Assembly: GCA_026261815.1 (NCBI GenBank)
Contig: JAMPIT010000379.1
Span: 8,816,001 to 8,880,000 of the forward strand
Source of the DNA: Monarcha castaneiventris obscurior
Lineage: Eukaryota; Chordata; Aves; Passeriformes; Monarchidae
Length of the DNA: 64,000 nt
Direction: 5' to 3'
A program made the translations under genes and the position numbers. Within the stretch, counting starts at the first letter, position 1, and the number at the start of each line of letters is the position of its first letter. Positions 45,289 through 58,300 of this stretch are shown in pieces. A model generated the notes under the pieces. It saw only the letters and a program-made list of their open reading frames with translations, was not told where the DNA came from and ran no database searches.

Positions 45289-48200
45289 GGGAAACCACTC
45301 AGAGCAATCCCCTGTGCTCAAAACTCCCCCCAAAACCTATTTCATGTGGTAACTACAGTCCTCCAGCAGTGTACCAGCCTGGAGATGGTGGCACACAGCC
45401 CTATGACCCAGGCAGGGGCTCTATCTTCTCTCCAGTGCTGTGACCTGGATAGGGAGTATCCTGTGTTCCCCTGCCCCAGGTCTCTGAGTTGAACTGCTTT
45501 GTGGCTGGATTGGGAGCTGAAGGGTTGACCTGCCTCCTGGCCTAACACAGCGTTTTGGAAGAGTTCTCCTCTGACAGAGCTCTCCTGCTATCACCCCACT
45601 ATCAGCTGCCACATGGCAAGGGGGGAAGAATTGACTTTCCTCTCTGTGCAATGTCAGACCCAGTCAGGTCAGTCACTGGCCTAGCTCTGCATGCTGGTAA
45701 GAACAGCTACCATCATACTGAAGCAGAGAACGATCTTTCAGACTCACATGCCTTTGTCAGAACTCTGCCTGCAGTCATAGAGGAACCAAAAAATAAGACA
45801 GGTAGCTCTGTGGCTCTTCCGATTTTATTGTATTCAAAATTTCCAGAGCTTTAGTGATACTTCTGACTATCCAAGGACTCGGGCTACATATACTTCCCTT
45901 TTATGTAACAAGCTTTACCACCACTTCACTTGGATTCTGCCTGTACTTTATTGATAATGTTACTGAATTCATCATACACTTTCAAATATGAAGTACAATG
46001 GCACTTCCTAATTTCATTCACAGCTGAAGTTACAGTTAAATGAAAGTTAAAGCTCAATGTGCCTATTTGATGTTAGTTTTTCTTCTTGTGACTCAGGATG
46101 TGTCCCCACTGCACATTCCCTTGTATTTTACACAGCTGTATTCTAAGAATACCATTTGATAAAACCTTAGGTAGAAGAATTGACAGTGTTGAGATTGTTT
46201 GTTGTTGGGATTTTTTTTTTTTTGAGAAAACCACCAGGATATACATAATACTACACTGAAAAACTGTTTTGTATCTCTGTCCACTAATACTCTTTATCAG
46301 AAGAAGTCAACAGTTTGTGATAATTTCTGCTTAAAAGGTTATTGGCTCCTTTTTGATACAGGAGTTTTTGAAAATTCCTAGTTCCACTTTCCTATAAAGT
46401 CTTATCGACTAGTCCAAATAAAGACATCATGGTGAAGTACAGGTTCATGCATTAAGCTATACTATACACCATTACTTAAATAATGCTGGAACTTTTGTGG
46501 TCACTGGAGAATAAATTAATTTCTTTTTGTATGTCTGATCAACTCATTCAAATTATTAACATGAATAGAAAATGCTCTCTAAAATAAATAGGTCAAAGGT
46601 CTATTATGAAAGAAAAAGTTGTTACAACATGGAGAAAAATGAGAGAAATGACTGAGAGTCCCACAGGACACAGGTCATCCTGACTCATGGCACGTTCCTA
46701 TTCTGATTACCCGTTTGTTCAGTTTGATTAGATTACATATCTTGCATTTTTTCACATCCAATCTGAAAACAAATGTGTGCCTTATTTACTATGAAAATAC
46801 TGTAGTTTGTTGCCCCTTGACTGATAATCAAAATCCAATCAGCAAGCTACTCCCTGGCTACTACTTTGTTTTGGTAGAAATCACAGTGTACATAAACCAC
46901 TGATATCGTCGAACTTCAGCCTGGTAGCTGCAAATACATCATCCTAGTATATAATCTTACAGAGTTTTCAAGTAAAAACTTTGACCTGGATGCCTGTCCA
47001 TCTATAGAATTTGTGGGAGGTTGATAACTAGTGTTCCATTGCTCACAACGTTTGGAAGGCACAGATAGAGCAAAAGCTGGCCATGCTGGCATAGCCGCTT
47101 CTCTCAGAGAAGAGAGCCGCTTCTCTCGCAGAGCTCTCAGCTGCAGCAGGCCCACCCGGGAAGCAGGGGAAATATGCTTTGGTAGTTAATAATAATGTCA
47201 GCTGACATTCCTAGAATATGATGGCTTCTTATAATATCCACTCACAGTCAGAAGCTGATTTCCTTAATCGGGTTCAGGGAATGCTACAGTCAACTCTTCG
47301 TGTGTTTTAATCTGATTTCCTAAGGTAAAAAGTGTTGTGCAGCAGCACACACTCGCCTGTCTGTGTATCCATTTGGCTCTCTCGACATTTCTTTTGAAAC
47401 CTTTTGGAACATTTCAGCTCTGCTTTATAGAGGAGTAGAAGCATTAGAGAGGGAAAAGTCCCACAAGCCCCATGAAGGCAAGCAGAAAGCTGGGAGTGGA
47501 GGCTCACATGTCCCTCATAGACTGGGGCTTAAAAGTGAATTCTTTTCCTCTCAGCAGACACCACCTCACCAGAAAGCAAACATAGGCCTCCAGACTTCAG
47601 CTGGAGAATCCAGGCTTTAGCAGGGGTGCTGCTCATAAGCCATGGGTGAGGGCACATCTGCTGCCCTTGGTGCTGTTGGAAAGATCTACCCACAAAAGTA
47701 CTGACTGGAGAGAGAGAGGATGAAATCAAATCCCCAAAATATCCCGTCAAAAGTAAAATAGAAACATTTTTCCCCCAAGTATTTTTACAGTCACAGCAGT
47801 CATAATACTGCTTGTAACAGTAGTAAGAACTACTTTCAGTTGTGCTGTGATTTATGCAAACTTAACAGCCCTTTAAGGTCGGAAAATCTAGAATTATAAC
47901 CTTCTGCTTTCATATCAACAGGCCTAAAATTTTCAAAAATTTTACAGGTGTATTTAACACCAATTCAGCTCTACAAGTTGAATTTTTACATGCTACTTTG
48001 TTCCAGTTTTGCCTCCACTTACATGCTGCTATGTTTCTTTATTTTTTCACTTGCCTCTTCTAAACTAGGTAGACATTTTGTTGGTCAGTGTCAGAACAGA
48101 TAGATATAAAGATATAAAATCAATACAGACAATAAAAACTCTAATTGGTAGCTGCTATCAGCCTAGAAGATTCTCCTTAACAGGAAAATTTCCTAAATTT

Positions 48201-48804
48201 CTGTGAAAGGCACATTTATTCTTCTTCCTAACTTATGCCATGCAAGACTTGGTGGTTACTTTTATTGATTACTCAGACAGCCATAAATAATAATGTTTTG
48301 TTTAAACTGATGTTGCAAATGCAGACTAATTTCAAGTTGCCAAAAAAATATCTTTCTTTCATTGCTGACAGTCTTCTTTGTGAGAGGAACCAGCATCTTT
48401 TCAGCTCTGGAACTGGGAGAATGCACCTGCCTGAGTGGCTTGGTGAGAAGCAAGAAGGGAACTAACTGAGCTGTGCATGGGACTAGGAGGGTCAACAGGT
48501 TTCACTGCTCAAGAAAGAGACTGGCTGGTAGCTCCTGGCATCTCCCGAGGGGATCTAGCCACCAAAATATGCTTATTGCTGGAGCATTAGCACCGATGAG
48601 GTGGAGCAGCCAGCTGCCCTGAGAGGGCTGGGGCTGAGCTGGATGTCTCCCACAGCCGCCAGGGCCAGGAGGACGTAAGGCAGCAGCAGCCATCCCCAGT
48701 TTGTGAATGTTTTGCTTCACTGTAGGGTTTCTGCCATGGGTGGATAAGGTGGCCAAGTGTGTTTCTTTCTGACGCCGATTGACAAAATTTGTTGCTCTTG
48801 TTTA
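45289..48804. other. Intergenic DNA right of the solo LTR
   Basis: The first 500 bases are somewhat GC-richer than the surroundings but match no element I know. A T-run lies near 46210-46223. A small inverted repeat CTTCTCTCAGAGAAG is at 47098-47112. No gene or RNA is supportable. Confidence 0.6.
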
Positions 48805-48805
48805 G

Positions 48806-48993
48806 AAAATGGCAAGTGAAGAAGTGTGCAGAGTGGAGACTGATAGAAAGCAGTGTGAAAAGATTCAATTCACGGGGCTGAGTTTGAGTTTAGTTCATTT
48901 GGAACAGCTTTGCCAGCCGCGGAGATCTGCAGGGCTTTGCGAGTGCAGCAGCATCTGTAGCTATCGGCCGAGAGATGCACGCACAGCTAGACG
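48806..48993 (+). other. Exon-like segment beside an orphan CpG island (hypothetical)
   Basis: A pyrimidine-containing acceptor (GTTGCTCTTGTTTAG) ends at 48805, an ATG with open frame starts at 48809 (MASEEVCRVETDRKQCEKIQ...), and a consensus donor ACG|GTGAGA follows at 48993/48994. Unspliced, the frame stops at 48995-48997 (TGA) after 62 codons. I recognise no homologue. It may be a noncoding-RNA exon or chance. Confidence 0.2.
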
Positions 48994-49370
48994 GTGAGAG
49001 GGACACCCACCACCTCCACTGCCTTACAAGAAATTAGAATTAAGGCTGAAGCCTGTCTGTTTGGGGTTTTTTCTCCCCGAAACGAAGATGCGAGCCCTGG
49101 TCAGAAGGAGGGCGGCCAGCGGCCGCTGGGGGGGGATGTTCCCCCGGGCACCCCGGGCTCCGCGTCCTGCTCCGGCGCTGGCATCAAAAGCCTCTGGTCT
49201 GAGACGGGACGTCTCGGGGGGGCTCCGAAGCAGGAATACTTCAAAATGTGTTTTGCACCACAGCAGAGCGAGCTCTTTAAAACTCTGGGAAATGTCCCCC
49301 AGAAGTCTCTTTTTTTTTTTTTTTTGTAACGAATTGCCCGTGAAAGCTTTTAACGCTTTCAGTCACGCGT
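48915..49370. promoter_or_regulatory. Orphan CpG island
   Basis: About 450 bases with roughly 30 CpG dinucleotides by eye and markedly higher GC than the surrounding AT-rich DNA, densest at 49080-49230. It lies about 13.7 kb beyond the MRPL15 stop codon and no recognised gene starts here. It is interrupted by a T-run near 49310-49326. Candidate uses are a noncoding-RNA promoter or a distal element of the next gene, expected from synteny to be SOX17. Confidence 0.6.
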
Positions 49371-52300
49371 GGAGATTAATGAAGCAGCAGCTTTGAGGGG
49401 AAGGAAAGGAGAGTTTTGAAAGATAGTGGCTAGTAAATGGGAAAGCTGCCATTATATTACCTTTACATTTCCTGGTGTTAAAAGCTGCAATCCTTGAGGA
49501 TATCTGTAAGTCAGCAAGGGTAAGATGAATACTCTCATTACGCTGAAATAATGAAGTGGTGGTGAACCCTTTAAGATTGCCAGGAAAAGAAGTATTAGCA
49601 ATACAAAAAGCAAAGGTCTCTTGTAAAGACACCTTTTCTTTCTCTTAATAGATTTAAACAGTGATGGAAAGTATTCATTAAGCATGATGTGTTTGTTTGG
49701 ACCAGATTTCAAGAGGCTTTGAATTACATTAAGCTACATCACTCTCCAAACAGCCCCACTGACCTGCTAGTGAAGCTACTCTTGGGTGGGAGTAAATTTA
49801 TTCCTCTTGTGCTGTGCTTGCAAATTAAAGAATTGAAGATATGCTGAGACTTAATTTTCTGGGTGGGAAAACCGCACCAAGCAGTCAAATATGAGAACAA
49901 GTGGCCTTGGGAAAACAGATACAATACGAATACACAGCATTTTCATGTTCATTTCCATAACCAAAGTGTTGTGGAAAACCAGTTTTATGCTGCGTGGTCC
50001 CTGTTTACTACATGATACTCTAAATATCCTACAGAAAAGGGATATTTTTCACCCAAAAATCAAGTAATTTGCTATTCTGTGGACAAAAGCACAAAATGGC
50101 CAATTTGAGGATGACAAAAAGTGGGAGCAGTGTATTTCTGCTGCTGATATATGCCTGATATATAAGACTCCTCTCCAGTCTAATAGACTGGATAGCCATA
50201 GGAAATATGATGTACTCCATATTTATGTGATGAATGATGCCTGAGACTTTTGCTGTTGAGTTCAGTAAATACAGATTATTATTCCAGAAGTCAGAAATTT
50301 CTGTCATCATCTCTTTGAAAAGATTAATCAGAATAAAATGCTGAACAGACTAATAAAGGACTTCTCAAGTTCTCCAACTATCTGATTAATTTCTTATGGT
50401 TTTGAGGTAAAACTGTGGATCAGTGCATGAAATATGACCCAGGTTAGAAGACAAGTTCCCAGATATCAGGGAATCTGGTTTATGAACTAAGCTGAGATCT
50501 TACTGTTCAATTGCTCTGTTCAGGTGTAGATTAGAAAATAAAATCCTGCTTATTTCAGAACTGCCCTTGATGTTTCCACAAGTTTTGTGATACTTTCACA
50601 ATGGATGGAGACTTAGAACAAAAGCACAAGGGCAGGTTCAACTCCTTCTGGATTTAAACCTTCCTCTATGCAGAGACTCTTGTAATATAAAGAAATTCTC
50701 TACAGAGGCAATCTTCCACTTATTTATTTCAGGATCACATGAACTGGTAGAGAATGTCCTAAACTTTCTTCCTAATTCCCAGTTTGACAAGCTGTCCAGA
50801 GTCAGAATAACCCTGGCCTCATACTTCTTCCTAGAGCCTCCTGCTGAGTGTAAAATATGGCTGTCTTGTGGTTTGAATAAGGCTTTTAATGTGCCATGGG
50901 ATGTCACGGTCCACAGAAATGGAATACAGTGTTCTACTCGCTGAGAAACAGAAAAAAAAGCTAACCAAACTGGTTTCGTCCTCCTCAGTACACAGTGACT
51001 GACTGGAAATCCAATCAGTGAGACTAAAAATATCAGCCTTGATCACAAAATAAAAAAGCACCTGACAGATGGATTTAGTCTTCCTTCAGCACAAACATCT
51101 ATTTGCCACTAAAAGTTTGGTGAGTACACTGATCTCTCACCTCCCAGTGCATCATTAACAGACTGTGGGGTAAGGTGGATGTTATTTCTTCTAATTAATC
51201 CCTCCAAGAGGGAATGGTCAGAGCTCTCATGGAAATCATACTGGTTTATAGTTTGCACATGGCTGGGGGAAAAAAGAAAAGTTTATCTGATCATATAGAA
51301 GAAACAACTCTTACAATTAGGGCTTGGTCCCTCCCCACTGCAGTGCTTAAAGGAGCTGAAGTGCTGACCCTATAGTCCTCACACCTCTGCCTACAGGCAC
51401 AGACTGCTCTGACCAGGCTGGGCAGTGATTTCTGTGCAAATGCCAATGAGTGTAGAAGCACTTCAGGAGCAGCAAACAAGGAGTGCAGCATCAAACATCT
51501 CCAGTGTTGCTGAGCATTCCTACAGATTTCTTGCTGCCTTTTTCTTCTTCCTTCTTCCTGATACAAAAGTTGCAGAGCCAAGTGAGATGTGAGATGGGTA
51601 AGTTCTATCCAGCCCTTATGAAGACTCACCTGTGAAAATGGCCACCAGCTGATGATGAGATTTCAGAAGCAGAATGAATCAGCATTGCTTTGGGTCAAAT
51701 TTTGTCCAGTGGACTGGGAACCTCAGAAAGTGCATGGTGAAGACCATGGCCACAGGCTTTGCTCTTAAATGCTTGAGCATGTAGAGAAGTTGGTGAGACA
51801 GCTTAAAGATACCTTCTGGAAGTCTTTGCTCTATCTCATTCCTCTACCAAGGTGGACCTTTGCACAGTCCTGATTCTGTGGATAATACTTTTCAGCACTT
51901 TCCTAGTTCCAAGCCAACACTGAGCTGTGTTTTCTTCTAGGCTTTAAAGCACACTTTTTTACCAAGTTGGACTCAAGCAAGGCTAGTCTCCACTTTAATA
52001 GATGTATTTTCCACAGGAAATTAATGTATTGTTTCCCCAAAGCTATTTCAGTCTCTAAACTTCACTGCAGTCTGCCCAGTTGCACGATATTTCAGCCAGC
52101 CAAACAAATCTAGTGCCCCTGACAGTCCTTTTAGTAGTGTTAGCCAAGGGAATTATGTCAGGCTCAGATTTACAACTTGGATCCTCCAAATGACAGTGCC
52201 CTACAAGAGATCTGGTGGATGAATATCCCTGTGATTTTTTTCCCCAAGCAACCCTATACAGAAAGAGTACAGTGTTTTCCTGATGGTTGTGTTAGTTTTC

Positions 52301-55300
52301 TGACCACATGTGTGCCATGGTACCTACAGGTATCAGGATATATGGTATACATGGACAATATGTGTATCATGGTACCTACAGACACCAAGATGTATGGTAT
52401 TTATGGACTGTATGTTTATATAGATACCAGTATATTCTGTCTTTGACTGTGGATTTGTATATTTGTAAAAATCTTTTCATTCAATATTCTGGGGATTTTT
52501 AAGATCAGCATGGGTAGTTTGATTTCTCCTTTTTCTCAGGAGGCATTAATAAAATGGCAGTGGGGGTGTAGCTTCACTTTTACCATGGCAAATGCTTGCA
52601 AACAGCGATGATGCCTTCCCTGAGCCCTTCTCTGTCGGGATGACAAGGCACTGGCGGCTGTCAGGTCTGTGTAGGAAATCTCCACAGCGGTGCTGAGAAT
52701 GTTTATTGTAGGGAGAGAACTTTTGCCCTGTGAAGTCACCTCCTACTAGTCACCAGTAGGTTTCTGATATTCTATCACAGGAAATTCCTGGTGGACCACA
52801 AAAGCAGTCCCCTGAGTCCAGCTGCTGGCGGGGAGCAGTGGTGCACCACACCGCCTGGCTGAGCCTCAGCCTCCAGCGTGGGGCAGAGCACCTGTGCCCT
52901 GCAAAATGCAAACTCTCTGCTCCTCAAACAATGTTAAAATGAACTATACAGAGGGGCAAAGGTCAAGTGAACCATTATTGTGCTGCATTTTATGCAAACA
53001 AAAAAAATGTATTAGAGGATGTGCTTTGTATTGTAACAAGGTACTGTAAGATTATATTTAGGCTTCATGTCTTTGAAGCCCTTGGTAACACAACTGTATA
53101 ATCACAGCTCTTGATGTTAATGAGGAAGTTATATTATAAGGTACCCCGTCTAACTGGGAACAGTGTAGGAAGAATTAATAACCTTTAGGAAAGCGTAAAA
53201 AACCAGCTCTCAGGACCTCCAATACTAGCTGTATCAGGTGAATATATACACGTTTCTACAAAGGAGAAGAATACCAGCAATTAACAATTACTTTTGTCAC
53301 CTTTGAACGCAAAGGCTTTGCTTGTCAGGTGTCTTTTTCTTGCACAGCTTTGAGGGCACAGCCCTCATTAACACTCCATTTTCCTCTGCTTTTTGGCCAG
53401 GGTTTCAAGCATTCAGTCACAGTAGCAAGTAAGACTGGATGAACCTTTACCTGTGTGAGGTAGTGCACAGCAGGGAAGCAGCCTTGGAAAAGATGAACAC
53501 CATGTATGTGGCTGGATGCTACTGGTCTGTTTGTCCTTTATCTAAAAGACATCAAACTCCTCCTTTCTATATAAAGATAAGGATGATGTGGAAAAAATAG
53601 TGAACCCTGCTAAAAATACATGACACACATCCAGAGAGCTGCTATTAACCTCTAACCAATGCCTAATTTCATCTGTCTGCAACCTCAGGATGGGTAAGCC
53701 TCCTGAAAAGGCCCATCTCTGGGGCTTTTAGGATTTTGGTGCCACACTCCTTGTTTACTTCTTCTGAAGTGCTTCCCCATTCATTGACTTTTGCATCACC
53801 ACACTGTGGCTGACCAGCCTCATCAAGGCACTCTGTGCCAGTGTGTGCAGGGTGCAAGCAGCAAGGAGCCAGCACTTCAGGCATCAGCTCCTTTAACCGA
53901 AGCAGTGCAGCGGAACAAAATTATGCTTTGAGATGTTGTGTGGTTTGGAGTTCAGGAGGCAGCGCATTCTTTTGATTTAATGAGTATGGCTGCCTCATCT
54001 GTTTTTGCAAAAAACGTTTCTGGGAGGGGAAAACTCTGTGTGACTGATCATGAGCACTGTGGTAACCTGCAGCAGCCACATCACATCCTTGTAATCCCAG
54101 AGCATCATATTTCTAAACCTAGGAGAAAGGCATTATAAAGATCTTATCCAGAGACCCATGTGATTTAGAGGCAAATACACCATTTTCAAAAAGTGACTTA
54201 CTGAGAAGTGATGGGCTGGGTAAGGCCAGTAGAGAAGTCAGATGGGCATTTTTGAAAACTGTACCCCTTATTTTAAAAGAAAGGAAAACGTGAGGCAATC
54301 GCAGCTGATTCAGCATCCGGCAGTCTCAGCCAAGTCATATTTTACCTCTTCCCTTCCCTCCCCGCACAAAACTTCCAGGAAAACCTGCAAAGAAAAGGCA
54401 TATGTGGGTAGGAGGAGACCTGCTTTTAATTTCTGTACCTCCTATTCAACACAATGCCACACAATGCACAGGATGCGAATATCCCAAGGCACCTTATACA
54501 ATGCAAGTAACAAAAGCACACACACATGCACCAGAAAAGGGGGAGCAGCAAGCATGACATGGTTCTAAAACAACATGCAGGTAAAGCTGTCTATAAAATG
54601 CTTATGTAAAGGGGATATGTGAAAAAAATCGTCTTGCAAAAGGAGAAGGTGGAAGCTGAAGAAATGTTCAGGTGTTCACAAGAATTTGTTTTCCATTTCA
54701 GAGCAGGGTTTATCTGCTTTTCCCTATCATGTTGAAAACAGTGGTCAGATCCTCATTATCAACAGTGCAATCAGTGCCTCCCCAGTGAAACACCCACTCA
54801 TGCCTCTGTCATACCTCTATAGAGCAACCTGGAACCAGCAGTGAGTCATATAATGGTGGCAATGATAGCAAGCAGCAAGTGTTGTGGTTGGAAATGTGTC
54901 ATGGCTGTTCCTTGTTTCTCCTTCGTTAGACTGGAGAGAAAGTGTGTGTAGGAGCTGCTTGCTCCCACAGATCTGTTTAAGAGACATCATTCATGGGACA
55001 GGACCAAAACCTCTATTCTGGTCAAGTGATGGAAGGTGTTCATAGAAACACCCAGCTTTAAAGCTACTGTCAACACTAAATGAGTGCATCAAAGCCTGAA
55101 CAAGGAAATCTAACTTTTCTTCAACTCTCCTGATGATGCATCACTCCACATTTCCATTAGAAAGACAGCATTGTGGATGAAGCACCTGGAACCTTGCCTA
55201 ACCTGCTCCTGCTTGCAGGCTCATGCACAAGTTAGTGGTGAAGGAGCTCACCAAGTCTGCAAACCTCTAATCTACAAAAAAAATCTACCATCTACAAAAA

Positions 55301-58300
55301 AACCCCCATGTAGTCTAGAGATATTGGCAGCGAGAATGTATTCTGTGTTTTTGAAGAGGAATAAAAGCAAAACTCTTTAAATAAAAAGTGAGAGACAAGA
55401 TCTTACATTCTTTCTTTATTAAATACAACATTTTTTAATGCAAAGGGGTTTGTACCTAGATAGAAAACACTAGATGATTTTTAGCCAAAACAATGTTAAC
55501 TAGAGCCTCAAAATCAAATGTGAACATACAGAGACAGAAAGGAGAAACTACAAGAAGTTTAAGTGGTATGTAGCCACGAATCACTTCTCCCAATTGCATG
55601 TGGTCAGTAGAATAACTTAATGTGCATTACTTCTGCATTTAAGAAAAATGCAGTTGGCACTTTTTTTTTACATTTGCATGTTGATGGGCATTTGCTATCA
55701 GTATAATGTAATTTTAGTGGCCACATAGGATTGTTTGCAACACCTTAGCTGCATAATTCTGAATCCAAGTAAAATGGGGGATACAAATTTTTCTTTCATA
55801 GAGGTTTGGTTACCACATCCAATCCATGCTTGGTGTAACATTACCAGTAAATTTACTAGAAAGGAGGAGGAAGAACAGCAAAAATACCAGAGAAGTCTTT
55901 TTTTTTCATTACACAGTGAGACAAGGCAGAGATTTTATGCATTGACTCTTGAAATCATGACTGGAAAAACCAAATGGCCCAGACCCATCCACAGTCATGG
56001 TGTGGCAACCGTGCCTTCTGTGGGGTGTAAAGCTGTAACTGCTGTGCTTTTTAAAGCCACATCCAAATTTTCTGTAAAGAACGTGTGCTTACCATATAGT
56101 ATTGTATGCCACTACTCCTTACATTGCACTCTAGCCTTTGATTATGCTTTCCTAAACAAAAGAAAAAAAAAAGGCAAAAAATGAACAAAGATTATTTTTT
56201 TTTATACTAGGTAAGTAAATGTTTCTTAAAATATGAGTTTATCTTTGGTGTGTGTTTGTGCATTGCATCCAAAGTTTTGTATTTTGATGAGAGATTAGAT
56301 AAATAAAGAGCTTCTCCTTCGGCAGGGTCCAGCCCCGCTTCCCAGTGAGCCCCTCACCTGCAGATTGTAGGTTAAAGGTTTCGCCTTCTCACACAGCTCT
56401 GGCATCTCGTAGTCCTGACCTGCTCAGGAAAAGGAGTCATTTGTTGCCTGGACATTGGATTGAGTGGTGAAAGTGACCAAAAATGAATCAGTAGGTTTGT
56501 TCCAGTAAGTGATTTCATTTTTCTTGTGTTTAGAAAAATGTACTTGGCTGACAGCCAGTGATTTGCCTAGAAAGACGCTGAACACAAATGATGTCTGCTC
56601 TGTGAAATTTAGTTTGTACTGTTCATCAATACCCTTTTACGTGTTCTAGTGTCTGTAAGCATGCACTGGTAAATCTATTTTTTTATAATAAAGTAGCTCC
56701 CAAAGTTTATCCCATGGATAATCTGCTTATAGTTCCCTACAGAAGACAGAACTCTTATCTCTGCACACATCTGTTGTTATATTTCCAGTCACCCAGAGTC
56801 CAAATTCCTTTGTGGACAAGTGGTTATAGGCAGAGTCAATATTTGGAGGGTCTTGTCTCTTCTACAGTAATTGGATAAACTGAATGGAAAATTATGTCTG
56901 ATTACCACTAAACTTTTCTGCAGTTTAAAATTATTCCTATTCTGCACAGTTGAAACCAAGACCTGGTGGAGGGACTGAAGTTGTTGGATTTTGTGTATGT
57001 AAAATCAGAAAGACTGAATCACTGTGAAGCAGCCGTGAGATATGAGCCCACGAATTCAAGGAATATTTCAAGAGTATGTCATGATCAACACAGTTCTGTC
57101 TGCTCCATAAAGGAGCAGCTCTGCAGAGGAGCCAGAACCTCTCACTCATAGGCTACAGTATCACTAAATTAATTCAAGAAAATTTATTTTTTAAAGCAAT
57201 TAATCTTGTTGTTTTCCGTAGGTCTACTTTTGAACAGCAAGATAACTTTGCTCTGCACAGAGTACAGGCTACATTGGGTCTGCTATGCTGTCATTCCAAA
57301 TTTCCTCCATCAGATTCCAGGGTAAATAAAAAGGAACAAACTCTAAAAAACTGAATAAAATATATAAACCCCACATAACGAAAAGCAGACACTTTTAATT
57401 AATCTTGAGACAAGAAAGGATTTTCTGCTTGGGCAATCTGCACAGAAAGGAGCAAGCTTCACGTGAGCAAAGGTACAAGGAGAATCTTGCTGAGATCTTA
57501 AGAGTGTAGTAAAGCATAACCTGATCTGGGTGACTACTTGACACAATGAAACAGGTCTGAGCCCAGTGTTTCTTCAGTGCATGCAGAGCTCTGATGCTGT
57601 CCCTGTTTAGATACAGTCTCACCACCCAGATGGACATTAATCACTGATATTGACAACCTCAGCCTGGCAAGGCAGTGGGAAATTTGTCCAACCCCCAAAC
57701 CCTAATTTTGCAGTTAAAACTTCTCTTTCATTTTGTTTTGCTCTGGAACCACAAACATAAACATCTCCATTTTTGTGGGTTATCAACACACAGGACCTGA
57801 ACTGAAGATCAGAGCCATCTCCTTCCTCTATTTCTCTGCACTGGGTTCCACCAGAATCTCACCTAAGAGTGATGACAGTGATAACAGTGAAATTTGCTTT
57901 CATCTATTTATAATAATGTCTTCAGATCAGAAACAGCACCTTGGCAGTTTGTGACCCATATTCAGTTTTGACTCATGCTTGTATTTCCAACTAATAACCT
58001 AAAAAAAAACCCCAAAGAACCACAAACCTTTCTGTTGCTACCCCATCCCTGCAGCACAAATGTGTCAGAAAAAATGACACTTTATTCTAAAGCTGCTGGT
58101 AAAGTGTTATGGCTTTATGGTAAAGCACCTGGCTTATGCTTAGGTACAATACACACCACCACAGACTTTAGTACTTGTGTCAGTTGCTATTAGGGGAAAT
58201 GAGCAGTTGACCATGTTTCTGATGCCTGATTCTCCCAGGAGTACAATTTATTTTAATAGCTATGTGTGAATTTGGATCCCCTTCCCAGTCTTGAATAATT

